A stretch of DNA of 61,083 bases, taken from positions 1 through 61,083 of the forward strand of contig CAZPDM010000017.1 in NCBI GenBank assembly GCA_964585305.1, in the 5' to 3' direction. The notes beneath the pieces are model-generated. The model did no database searches. It was not told the origin of the DNA and saw only the letters and a program-made list of their open reading frames with translations. A program made the position numbers and the translations under genes. This document shows positions 51,048 through 59,492 of this stretch, piece by piece (the stretch's first letter is position 1; each line of letters starts with the position of its first letter). This DNA is from CAZPDM01 sp964585305. GTDB lineage: Bacteria; Planctomycetota; Uabimicrobiia; Uabimicrobiales; JABWCH01.

Positions 51048-52787
51048 TTATGCCAATACTGGCTGGAGGGCTTTTACCAGACGTTGTAATAATTCTGGTC
51101 TTTGTTGAAGATCAGAACCTAGCAGATAATCACGTCGTTGTTTGAAGCGGTCGCTTAATAGCCCAGTATAAGCAGATAAATCTACGACTTTTTCAACATT
51201 AAATTTTTCACTATAGCCTGGAATAATTGCATCTATGCTTTCAGCTGTAGGAACTAATGCACCTGGGAGTAATGGCCATGGTTGCCATTTCAATTCATCG
51301 CATAGAATTGCAGTATTCAAGCGTAAACTGGTACTTAATGGAATTTTGTTTGAAGTACTTTGCCCTGCCCAGAAACTTCCGGAGTTAAAACAGTAGCAGG
51401 ATGAACCGGCTTCTATAACATGTGTAAAACCTTCACAATCTTTGTAAAGTTCATAAACGCGGAATGGATTTGCGAAAGGTTCAAAAACAAGTTTTTTCAT
51501 TTCTTCAGCAGAAACGTTTTCCGCTGCTGTACGTTTTGTCATCAGAGTTGCACCCATTGCAATTGCCAAGTCTTTATCACTAAATTTAATAATTGGAGGC
51601 AAAGTTTCGTCTTTCATCAACCAACACAAGGCTAGTGGGAATACACAACGGTTGACATAATTGCCTTTGCCTAATAAATCGCGATCAAAGATACAACGGC
51701 CATTTGCATTACGAACATCTAAAGCAAGAATTCTCACTTTACCATCAATTGTAATAAGCGCGTTGTTTTGACTGGACATGCAATATTTCCAATCAGGATG
51801 ATCGATATTGCGGCTATCAGTCTTATCAAATAGAGTAGGTTCCCATACTCGACAAATGCGATCTTTGAGATCAATTTGGAACGCATCATCATGTAGAATT
51901 GTGCGAGTAAATCCTTTTGGCAAAGTTCCTTCGTTATCATGGGAATTCGTATGAGAAGATTTTCCACTTCCAGATAATCCAAAGAATGCAACAGAGCGTT
52001 TTCCTAGAGTTCGATATTTTTCTTGTTCACAATGGCTAAAATCAATTTCTTTAATTCCACCATGACATGCAACTTGGCCTAGACGAACGCCAGAAGACCA
52101 TGCTAAAGTTAATGTTCCTTTTTTGCGTTCACCAAAATATCTCATGCCAAGATTAAAAACAACATTTTCATAAGGATCAAAGATCACAAGACCATCTTTA
52201 TATTCTGGTTGAGAAGATTTCCAATGAGGATAAGCTATAAACAAAATGTCTTGAATAGGTAGTTTTGCACTTTGTTCATATTTTTCTTTAACTTCATTAT
52301 ATGGAGTAAAATTTTGTAGCCAATTCCAAACATTGCTGGCATCATCAACAGTTGTTATCATACATGCTTTGACCATCAAGTCTGAATCAAGGCCAATGAC
52401 AGCTTCTGTTTTAATCAGAGAATGTTTTTGCATTTCAAAAATGGCTTCACGAGCAATTCCTTCTAGAATATCTTTATCTTTAGCCGTTGAGCGATCATAA
52501 AATTTGCGGGCACTTGCACTACGTCCTACAATTGAACCATGGTTGTCATTAAGAATAGGCGAACCTACTGGTAATCCAAGACGTTTGCAGCTTTCTTCAT
52601 ATATTGGCATATCTGTGACCGTAACACAAGATTGGCAACGTGCTAATTCATAAGCTCGAGGTGCTGTTATATATTCAATCTGCGAAGCATCATTTTTATG
52701 ATGCCAAAGGCTTTCTGCAATAGCTCGTATGGGAGACATTTTCTTAAAATTACCTTGGTAATATTCATAACTAGACTTACTAGACAT
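51048..52787 (-). CDS. Phosphoenolpyruvate carboxykinase (ATP)-like P-loop enzyme, divergent
   Basis: The 579 residues carry the PEPCK kinase-1a P-loop as 'VAFFGLSGSGKSSHTNSHDN' (usually GLSGTGKTT) and a kinase-2-like acidic pair in 'ILHDDAFQID'. 'RTAAENV' and 'FEPFANPFRVYELYKDCEGF' lie further on. N-terminal 'ARCQSCVTVTDMPIYEESCK' and 'GRSASARKFYDRSTAKDKD' are not typical of the standard enzyme. It most likely belongs to the PEPCK superfamily, but to a divergent branch whose oxaloacetate/PEP activity is unproven. AAAGGA precedes the start. It lies 42 nt downstream of a Ser/Thr kinase gene in the same direction. Confidence 0.75.
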   Translation of the reverse strand: MSSKSSYEYYQGNFKKMSPIRAIAESLWHHKNDASQIEYITAPRAYELARCQSCVTVTDMPIYEESCKRLGLPVGSPILNDNHGSIVGRSASARKFYDRSTAKDKDILEGIAREAIFEMQKHSLIKTEAVIGLDSDLMVKACMITTVDDASNVWNWLQNFTPYNEVKEKYEQSAKLPIQDILFIAYPHWKSSQPEYKDGLVIFDPYENVVFNLGMRYFGERKKGTLTLAWSSGVRLGQVACHGGIKEIDFSHCEQEKYRTLGKRSVAFFGLSGSGKSSHTNSHDNEGTLPKGFTRTILHDDAFQIDLKDRICRVWEPTLFDKTDSRNIDHPDWKYCMSSQNNALITIDGKVRILALDVRNANGRCIFDRDLLGKGNYVNRCVFPLALCWLMKDETLPPIIKFSDKDLAIAMGATLMTKRTAAENVSAEEMKKLVFEPFANPFRVYELYKDCEGFTHVIEAGSSCYCFNSGSFWAGQSTSNKIPLSTSLRLNTAILCDELKWQPWPLLPGALVPTAESIDAIIPGYSEKFNVEKVVDLSAYTGLLSDRFKQRRDYLLGSDLQQRPELLQRLVKALQPVLA

Positions 52788-52829
52788 AATAAATCCTTTA
52801 GAAAAAATTAAGAAATTTAAACTAAGTTA

Positions 52830-53834
52830 TTAAATCCAACCAACACTTAATCCAATAATTCCTACAATAAAGATAATCAAAGATACAATAGTGGCCATAA
52901 GAAAATTCCAAAGATGATTTTCGTTTTTATGGTGATAATATAATTTTGTTCCTATATTATAATATTTAGGACCGGCAAGAATCAGCAATTTGCAGCGTTG
53001 AATGTCTTCTAATAAATCGGAAGCATTTTGATAACGTAAATCTGCATTGCCTTCCATACATTTTTGTACAATATTTTCTAAATATTCTGGAAGTTCTGGA
53101 TCAATTGTTCGGATAGGAGGAGGAAGTTCTTTTTTTGAAAGTTTTGCCATTCTTTGTCGTTCAAGGATCATATCTCTTTTGTTGTCTTGGGAAAAAGCTC
53201 GTTGGCCTGTAAATCCTTCATAAACAACAACGCCTAGCGAAAAAATATCACTGCGACCATCCACACGTTCGCCTCTTGCCTGTTCTGGAGACATGTAGGG
53301 TGCACTTCCAATAACATATCCTTCACGGGTAAGATTGGGAGATTCTTTTATTTTTGCAATACCAAAATCTAATAATTTAGCATTTCCATCATTGTCAACT
53401 AAAACATTAGAGGGTTTAATATCTCGATGGATAACTTCTTTTTGGTGAGCATGTTCTAATGCACTTGCCATTTGTTCAAAAATGGCCAACATTTCTAATA
53501 AAGGTATTCTTTTTTTAGATTCGATCAGGTTGGCTAAAGATTCACCTTTGAAATATTGCATGACAAAGTAATCAATATTATCTGTACCAACTTTTAACTT
53601 TCCTACTTCAAAAATTGTGATAATATTGGGATGATAAAGCCGTGCAGCAGATTTAGCTTCATACTCAAACCGCTGAACTTTTCGTTCGTCTTCTCTTGCC
53701 ATTTCCAGCGGCAGAACTTTGATTGCAACATTTCGCTTAATAATATCTTGCTCGGCTAAAAAAACTGTTCCCATTGAACCTTGGCCAATAATATTTGTAA
53801 TACTATATTTGCTGAATTTGCGGGGAATTTCCAT
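52830..53834 (-). CDS. Ser/Thr protein kinase with C-terminal membrane anchor
   Basis: The 334-residue kinase starts almost directly with the catalytic domain: 'IGQGSMGTVFLAEQ', 'VAIKVLPLEMARED', 'HRDIKPSNVLVDNDG', 'LDFGIAK', 'GSAPYMSPEQARG' and 'SDIFSLGVVVYEGFTGQRAF'. A short juxtamembrane region leads to a C-terminal helix ('FLMATIVSLIIFIVGIIGLS'). It has no N-terminal accessory domain and no extracellular sensor. AAGGGA precedes the ATG. The PEPCK-like gene follows after 42 nt, so kinase control of that enzyme is a reasonable hypothesis. Confidence 0.93.
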   Translation of the reverse strand: MEIPRKFSKYSITNIIGQGSMGTVFLAEQDIIKRNVAIKVLPLEMAREDERKVQRFEYEAKSAARLYHPNIITIFEVGKLKVGTDNIDYFVMQYFKGESLANLIESKKRIPLLEMLAIFEQMASALEHAHQKEVIHRDIKPSNVLVDNDGNAKLLDFGIAKIKESPNLTREGYVIGSAPYMSPEQARGERVDGRSDIFSLGVVVYEGFTGQRAFSQDNKRDMILERQRMAKLSKKELPPPIRTIDPELPEYLENIVQKCMEGNADLRYQNASDLLEDIQRCKLLILAGPKYYNIGTKLYYHHKNENHLWNFLMATIVSLIIFIVGIIGLSVGWI

Positions 53835-53990
53835 GTTGATTCCCTTATTCCAAATTTAAGAATTTGGAGAATATTTACTTTTTTGTTTGATTGTTTAGTT
53901 TAAAGCAGAAGACATAATTCAATAAAAATATTATATCAAAAGAAAAAAACATTGCAACTATTTTTGCAAAATTCTAAGCAAAGGATAATA

Positions 53991-56147
53991 ATGCTACGTG
54001 TAAAAAAAATTGATGTAACATATTGGCAAGAAGGTAAACTTAAGTGTTTGCAAAGCGATAAATTTCCTTGCCAGAATGAAGATTTAAGTGTTGTCAAATT
54101 TAATGACTATGCAGCAGATGAAACAAAGTTTTCATCAGAGATTTGGAAGATAGAACTCCACACAATCAAGACAATTCGATTACAAAATGTAGAAATGCAC
54201 GCATTTATTACAGATGAAAAAATATCTCGAGTTTTTACGAATGGATTTCAATCCTGGACAAACAGTCGTGAGTATCTTTCTCAAGAATCTATGCCTGGTT
54301 TACGTTCATGGCTTGCACCAATTTCAAAACATTATTATATGCAAAATTATGGAGATTATTCTTTTGTAAAATATTCCAATAAATCTGGGCAATTTCATAG
54401 TTTTACTTATACTTATATTACTCTTGATAATTCTTTTGAAAAGATTATGCTTTTAGGAAGTTTATCTGAACAAGCTGGATATACTATATTTCATTGGGAT
54501 ATAGAAAATAATTCATTGGTGATTCAAAAAGATTGTGAAGGGTTAGAATTTAGTGGGAACCTAGCTATTGCAAAAATCTTTGTAGGATGGGGAGAGAGAA
54601 ATGATTTATTTTTGTCATATTTCGATTCTTGGAAAATATTAGAACATAACAAATGGCATATAGCACAATGTCCACCTTGTACTGGGTGGACGAGTTGGTA
54701 TAATTATTACCAAAATATTGATCAGAATATTATTTTAACAAATTTAAATGCCTTTCAGCAAGCAAAAATTCCTATACAAATTTTTCAAATAGACGATGGG
54801 TATCAAAAAGCAGTTGGAGATTGGGAAGCAAATGAAAAATTTCCTCATGGAATGAAGTTTATTGCCGATGAAATTCACAAATTAGGCTATGAAGCCGGGC
54901 TATGGCTGGCACCATTTATTTGCGAAGAAAAGTCATCTATTTATCATAATCATCCAGATTGGTTGATCAGTGAAAATATCCAGGATAAGCATAAAAAAAA
55001 CCGACCTAAAGTAATTGGATATAATCCATTTCATTGGAGTGGAAATTTTTACGCGCTTAATTTCTATCATCCAGAAGTCCAAAAATATCTTCGTAATGTA
55101 TTTTCTCGTATTTTATATGAGTGGGGATTTGATTTAGTAAAATTAGATTTTTTATATGCTGTAGCATTATTTCCTTATAAGGGACATTCTCGTGGACAAA
55201 TTATGGTTGAATCCATGCAATTTTTGCGAGAAATTGTTGGTAATAAAAAAATCTTAGGATGTGGCGTTCCATTAGGCCCAGCATTTGGACAGGTAGATTA
55301 TTGTAGAATTGGAAGTGATGTTGCACTATCTTGGGAAGATTATCGTTTGAAATTTATTAGATTCCGTGAACGAGTTTCTACTGTGAATGCCTTAACTAAT
55401 ACAATTTTTCGGAATCATCTCAATCGGTATGCTTTTGGAAATGATCCGGATGTTTTTATTTTCCGAGATAAAAAGCAAAAAATGAGTGGAATAGAAAAAG
55501 AAACCTTGCTACGTCTTAATTTAGTTTTTGGAGAGCTTGTTTTTACCTCAGATAATATCTCGGAATATTCCCTAGCAACCTTTCAATTATACCGAAAAAT
55601 TTTTCCTCATCATATTAAAATGATTCATAGTGTATCAGAAAAAGAAAATGTTATTACAGTTCATTTTGAAGCAAACACATTTCATTATATTATAATAGCA
55701 AATTTGAGCAATAAAAAACAAAAATTACCAACGCCTACATTAACAAATTATCAAAAATTTGACTTGTTACCAGGAAAGTTCTACGATTGCGAAAATTATT
55801 ATAGTGAAAAAAAATGGAAAAAGTTTGTTTCTTTCCCATCGTCAAAAAAATTGGAAGAACCTTATTTCTCTCTGGCAGCTCATGCAAGCAAATGCTTCCT
55901 TTACGTTCCTTCTGAAACCTTTGCAATTCTAGGAACAAATGGACACATATTTCCTGGCAATGAAATTGAAACATTTTTTACTGAGGAAAATAAAGTGCAA
56001 ATATCATGGCATCCGCAATCTACACCAGGCACGCAAGTATTATTGCAAATCCCTTCTAATATTGAAGAATGCTGGGTCAATGAGAGACATTATTTATGTG
56101 TTGAAAATGGAAAAAGAAAACAATACATTCTTATTGAAATGCCTTAA
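53991..56147 (+). CDS. GH36-family alpha-galactosidase
   Basis: I start at 53991 (AAGGA 5 nt upstream); the frame is open 13 codons further with no site. The 718-residue protein is a glycoside hydrolase of family 36: 'GWTSWYNYYQNIDQNII', 'QIDDGYQKAVGDWEANEKFP', 'GYEAGLWLAPFICEEKS', and the nucleophile region 'DLVKLDFLYA' (D386). The acid/base region is 'RIGSDVALSW' (D443). GH36 enzymes release alpha-linked galactose from raffinose-type sugars or glycoconjugates. No signal peptide is present, so it is cytoplasmic. No transporter lies beside it. Confidence 0.92.
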   Translation: MLRVKKIDVTYWQEGKLKCLQSDKFPCQNEDLSVVKFNDYAADETKFSSEIWKIELHTIKTIRLQNVEMHAFITDEKISRVFTNGFQSWTNSREYLSQESMPGLRSWLAPISKHYYMQNYGDYSFVKYSNKSGQFHSFTYTYITLDNSFEKIMLLGSLSEQAGYTIFHWDIENNSLVIQKDCEGLEFSGNLAIAKIFVGWGERNDLFLSYFDSWKILEHNKWHIAQCPPCTGWTSWYNYYQNIDQNIILTNLNAFQQAKIPIQIFQIDDGYQKAVGDWEANEKFPHGMKFIADEIHKLGYEAGLWLAPFICEEKSSIYHNHPDWLISENIQDKHKKNRPKVIGYNPFHWSGNFYALNFYHPEVQKYLRNVFSRILYEWGFDLVKLDFLYAVALFPYKGHSRGQIMVESMQFLREIVGNKKILGCGVPLGPAFGQVDYCRIGSDVALSWEDYRLKFIRFRERVSTVNALTNTIFRNHLNRYAFGNDPDVFIFRDKKQKMSGIEKETLLRLNLVFGELVFTSDNISEYSLATFQLYRKIFPHHIKMIHSVSEKENVITVHFEANTFHYIIIANLSNKKQKLPTPTLTNYQKFDLLPGKFYDCENYYSEKKWKKFVSFPSSKKLEEPYFSLAAHASKCFLYVPSETFAILGTNGHIFPGNEIETFFTEENKVQISWHPQSTPGTQVLLQIPSNIEECWVNERHYLCVENGKRKQYILIEMP

Positions 56148-56175
56148 ATCGAAATTTTTCTTTCTTTTAAAAAGT

Positions 56176-56205
56176 ATAAGCAAAGGATAAAATCCTTTGC
56201 TTATA
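56176..56205. terminator. Hairpin terminator between convergent genes
   Basis: ATAAGCAAAGGAT and ATCCTTTGCTTAT pair perfectly around a short A-rich loop. It lies between the GH36 and alkaline phosphatase stops, with a T-run on the minus side. Confidence 0.75.
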
Positions 56206-56214
56206 TAATGAAGA

Positions 56215-57387
56215 CTAATCTTCTACAATTGGCGTATATTCTGTAGCTTTAACAAAAGTTCCTGCCATAATTTTATAAATGTCTGTATTATCTATTTTAG
56301 CTGGAATTTTTTCCGCGCCAGGACCAAAGGCAAATAAACCAACATCAGCATTTGTATGCTCTCTGCTTGACCAGGTAACTTGTGGCATAACACCTTTTTC
56401 ATTTTTACTATCATTGGAAACTTTTAAACCGCCAGTTTCATGATCGGCAACAACAAGAACAAGCGTATCTTCTCTTTGTTTTGCCCATTCAACTACTAAT
56501 TGAACTGTTTTATCAAATTCAAGTGTATCATAAACAACTCTTTCAAATTCGTTAGAGTGGGCGGCTTTGTCAATATTGCCAGCTTCAATCATAGCAAAAA
56601 ATCCTTTAGGATTACGAGCTAAGAAATTGATAGCTGCCATGGACATTTCTGATAAATGTGGCATTGTATCATAATCGTTTTGTCTTTTTTGAGCATAATC
56701 ATACTCAAAACACATAATACCACCTTTACTAAAAAGGCCCAGGAAATGTGTATGAGCAGTGGTTGATAGTTTGTTCAGTTCTTCTCGGTTAGTAATAATG
56801 CAATACCCTGCAGCTTTACCATCTTCAGGAGTAAGAGGAACTTTATCTCTTTCCTTGTTTGGCCCACCAAATAAAATATTGGGGGTAGTTTTGTTAAAAA
56901 AATCTTCTGCAATATCTTTAAACATTGTACGATTATTAGCATGTGCTCCAAATCCTGCAGGAGTTGCATCGGTAAGAAAAGAAGAAGTTATAATTCCTGT
57001 TTTCTTTCCTTCTTTTTTAAATTTTTCTAGTATAGTTTCTAGAGACTCACCATTTCCTGGGTTTGCTTTGTTTACTGTTTTATTATAAACTTTTTGTCCG
57101 CTGGCCATAGCTGTTGCAGCAGCAGCAGAATCTGTAATGGTAGGAATATATTTTTCCCCTTTGGAAATTTTTGAAGCAGAGCAAGTTGTAACAAGTGCCT
57201 TATAAGGTAACGATTCTAAAAAAAGGCATCCTTCTTTCCCATGTTGGAATAAACTAGCTGCCTTAATATGTTCCAATCCCATTCCATCACCGATTAAGAT
57301 GATGATGTTAGTAGGCTGTTGTTGGGCTACTAAAGTAAGAATCAATATAATAAAAATAAATGGATAAATTTTTAATTTAGATAGCAT
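56215..57387 (-). CDS. Alkaline phosphatase (PhoA family), exported
   Basis: The 390-residue protein has a signal peptide ('YPFIFIILILTLVAQQ'). Metal site 'IIILIGDGMGLEHIKAA' opens the mature domain, the nucleophile Ser is in 'ITDSAAAATAMASG', and later metal ligands are in 'IEAGNIDKAAHSNE' and 'VVADHETGGLKV'. It is a periplasmic phosphomonoesterase, slightly shorter than E. coli PhoA. It is the last gene of a four-gene minus-strand run headed by a PilZ protein; gaps are 33-40 nt. Confidence 0.93.
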   Translation of the reverse strand: MLSKLKIYPFIFIILILTLVAQQQPTNIIILIGDGMGLEHIKAASLFQHGKEGCLFLESLPYKALVTTCSASKISKGEKYIPTITDSAAAATAMASGQKVYNKTVNKANPGNGESLETILEKFKKEGKKTGIITSSFLTDATPAGFGAHANNRTMFKDIAEDFFNKTTPNILFGGPNKERDKVPLTPEDGKAAGYCIITNREELNKLSTTAHTHFLGLFSKGGIMCFEYDYAQKRQNDYDTMPHLSEMSMAAINFLARNPKGFFAMIEAGNIDKAAHSNEFERVVYDTLEFDKTVQLVVEWAKQREDTLVLVVADHETGGLKVSNDSKNEKGVMPQVTWSSREHTNADVGLFAFGPGAEKIPAKIDNTDIYKIMAGTFVKATEYTPIVED

Positions 57388-57421
57388 AAAAAAACTCTCA
57401 ATCTAATCAATAAAAATATTT

Positions 57422-57916
57422 TTATTCGTCACATAACACTTTCATATCTATTTCAATATAAAATTCTCCGGATTCCTGGATATTTTCTCGAATTAAAGAA
57501 ATCATTGTTCCTAAATTAGGTTGGATGATACGCTGACGGATAAAAAAATCACGATCCGGGCCAATAATTGAAGAAACTTGGCTAAGAAAATCTCGAACTG
57601 TAAATTTAATTCGGGCAAATTCTTCATTTAGCATACGCTTTTGATATTCTTTAGGGATTAGACCGCTAAGAATCCACTGACTTTTTACTAGATCTTTTCG
57701 TATGGAAAGTAAAATCAGTTCAGAATTTGCTTCTACATATTCTAAATAACAGTTCTTTAGCGTATCATATCCATATTTTTTCCAAACTTCTTTTAAGAAT
57801 TGAACAGTTGTCTTGCTAATGGCCAAAAATTCGCGAATACGACTTTTTACTAAAGTGCGTTTTTCATCACGAAGTCGTAAATATAAAAAAATTTGATTCT
57901 CGGAGGTTTCTGGCAT
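57422..57916 (-). CDS. Conserved-looking hypothetical protein, helical
   Basis: The 164 residues are mostly helical and charged ('YLRLRDEKRTLVKSRIREFL', 'YQKRMLNEEFARIKFTVRDF') with a beta-like C-terminus ('GEFYIEIDMKVLCDE'). There is no signal peptide, membrane helix or Cys cluster. No family is recognised. It sits between a ferredoxin and alkaline phosphatase in a tight run with 34-40 nt spacers, so it is very likely a real gene. Confidence 0.7.
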   Translation of the reverse strand: MPETSENQIFLYLRLRDEKRTLVKSRIREFLAISKTTVQFLKEVWKKYGYDTLKNCYLEYVEANSELILLSIRKDLVKSQWILSGLIPKEYQKRMLNEEFARIKFTVRDFLSQVSSIIGPDRDFFIRQRIIQPNLGTMISLIRENIQESGEFYIEIDMKVLCDE

Positions 57917-57956
57917 AGTATTTTAATAACTTTCCCAATAAAATTGGAATATTCTA

Positions 57957-58142
57957 TTATTTCCAATGTATACATTGAACAGGGCAATTGTCTATTGCAT
58001 CTTGTATTTCGTTTTCTTTAGCAATAACTTCTGGGCAAAATTCAGCCTTACCATTTGCTGCTATTTTAAAAGCAATACAAATCTTAGTACATAATTCACA
58101 ACCAACACAGTCATTTTGGTTAATATATGCTTCTTTTGCCAT
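57957..58142 (-). CDS. 4Fe-4S ferredoxin (single-cluster type)
   Basis: The 61-residue protein has the cluster motif C12-x2-C15-x2-C18 in 'NDCVGCELCTKIC', with the fourth ligand in 'DNCPVQCIHW'. Extra Cys residues (C22, the 'FCPEV' Cys, and the last Cys of 'CPVQC') could form a disulfide or complete a second cluster; the spacing fits one [4Fe-4S] ferredoxin best. It is a small electron carrier. AAAAGGGA precedes the start. The redox partner is not encoded nearby. Confidence 0.9.
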   Translation of the reverse strand: MAKEAYINQNDCVGCELCTKICIAFKIAANGKAEFCPEVIAKENEIQDAIDNCPVQCIHWK

Positions 58143-58175
58143 AATGTATTCCCTTTTAACAAATACGAAAGAAGA

Positions 58176-58514
58176 TTATAATAATTTTGAAATATTTTCA
58201 ATAAAATTTTTTAATCTTTTTTGATGCTCTTCAGATAAAACTAGAAATTGAATTCCCATTCCAAAACGGCCATCATATTGGCTTTTGCCACACCAACAAA
58301 CAAATCCTGTAGCTTCAATAGTACCCTGGTTAGAAGGCAGTTCAAAACTCATATTGACAAGAGTATGCTGTTCGTAGGGTTGTTCACAGGCTACAAATGC
58401 TCCACCATATGAAAGATCACATATAGTTAAGGTTTGTTTATTATGATCAGCTTCATGGATAGAAATTTGAGAAGGTATTTCTAAAGAAATACGTCTATAT
58501 TTTCGTGATTCCAT
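58176..58514 (-). CDS. Single-domain PilZ (c-di-GMP receptor)
   Basis: The 112 residues carry both PilZ signature elements: RxxxR in 'MESRKYRRI' (R4, R8) and DxSxxG in 'CDLSYGGAF' (D33, S35, G38). PilZ proteins bind cyclic di-GMP and change partner activity, often in motility, secretion or exopolysaccharide control. There is no attached effector. It is the first gene of the four-gene run to alkaline phosphatase, so that operon may belong to a c-di-GMP-responsive programme; this is inference. Confidence 0.9.
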   Translation of the reverse strand: MESRKYRRISLEIPSQISIHEADHNKQTLTICDLSYGGAFVACEQPYEQHTLVNMSFELPSNQGTIEATGFVCWCGKSQYDGRFGMGIQFLVLSEEHQKRLKNFIENISKLL

Positions 58515-58625
58515 AATTTTGCCAATCTTATCTATTTTTTTTTGAAAGAATTTTTGATATATTTATTTTACTTGAAAAAAATGTAAATTTCCAACAATTT
58601 TTCTATAAATTTAGTTAGGGTTCAA

Positions 58626-59426
58626 ATGTTATCAAATAATTATTTTACAGTTCAGCTTCAAAAGCATAAATCTGTCCTAGAGATTATGCTCAATCGCCCA
58701 GATATTCACAACGCATTTGATGATAAAATGATTTCAGAATTGACGCAGATTTTTACAAATATTGCATCAAACCGTGATATTCGAGCAGTTGTGATTACTG
58801 GAAATGGAAAATCTTTTTGCGCGGGTGCGGATTTGAACTGGATGCGCAAAATGAAAGACTACAATTTTCAAGAAAATATTCAAGATTCTCAACATTTATC
58901 AGAAATGTTTGAAAAATTATATCGGCTTCCGATTCCGACTATAGCAAAAATCAATGGAGCGGCAATTGGCGGCGGCGTTGGGCTTGTTGCAGCCTGTGAT
59001 ATTGCGATTGCAGCGAACTCTGCTATTTTCTCACTTTCAGAGGCCCGTTTAGGATTAGTTCCTGCTTGTATTTCCCCCTATCTTCTAAAACATATACCAA
59101 GTGGAAGATTAGCTCCGTATTTTTTAACTGGAATGCGTATGGATAGCCAGAAAGCTAAGGAAATTGGGTTAATTCATGAAGTTGTCAGTGATGCAGAGTT
59201 GAACCAAACTGTTGATAAACTTTTAGAAAATATTCTATTATGTGGACCGCAAGCCCTAAAAATGGCAAAAGATCTCTTAGCAAACGTCCCTCAAATGACA
59301 TCTAAAGAATATATGCCATATACAGCAGAAATGATTGCCAAACTTAGAGTAAGCGATGAAGGACAAGAAGGATTATCTGCATTCTTAGAAAAGCGCAAAC
59401 CTAAATGGCATGAAACAAAAGAATAG
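58626..59426 (+). CDS. Enoyl-CoA hydratase/isomerase family (methylglutaconyl-CoA hydratase-like)
   Basis: The 266-residue crotonase has the CoA/oxyanion blocks 'LNRPDIHNAFDDKMISEL', 'GKSFCAGADLNWMRKM', 'KINGAAIGGGVGLVAACD' and 'IFSLSEARLGLVPACISPY'. The 'FCAGADLNWM' wording and the Glu in 'SEARLGL' resemble 3-methylglutaconyl-CoA hydratases of leucine breakdown. It lies 66 nt before a biotin carboxylase gene, as in leucine-degradation clusters, but no carboxyltransferase subunit is visible, so the specific substrate remains open. Confidence 0.85.
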   Translation: MLSNNYFTVQLQKHKSVLEIMLNRPDIHNAFDDKMISELTQIFTNIASNRDIRAVVITGNGKSFCAGADLNWMRKMKDYNFQENIQDSQHLSEMFEKLYRLPIPTIAKINGAAIGGGVGLVAACDIAIAANSAIFSLSEARLGLVPACISPYLLKHIPSGRLAPYFLTGMRMDSQKAKEIGLIHEVVSDAELNQTVDKLLENILLCGPQALKMAKDLLANVPQMTSKEYMPYTAEMIAKLRVSDEGQEGLSAFLEKRKPKWHETKE

Positions 59427-59492
59427 TTCAATCATTTTCTAATATTTTCCAACGTTAACAAAATTTAAAATAATTTGACAAAGGATTTTTTA

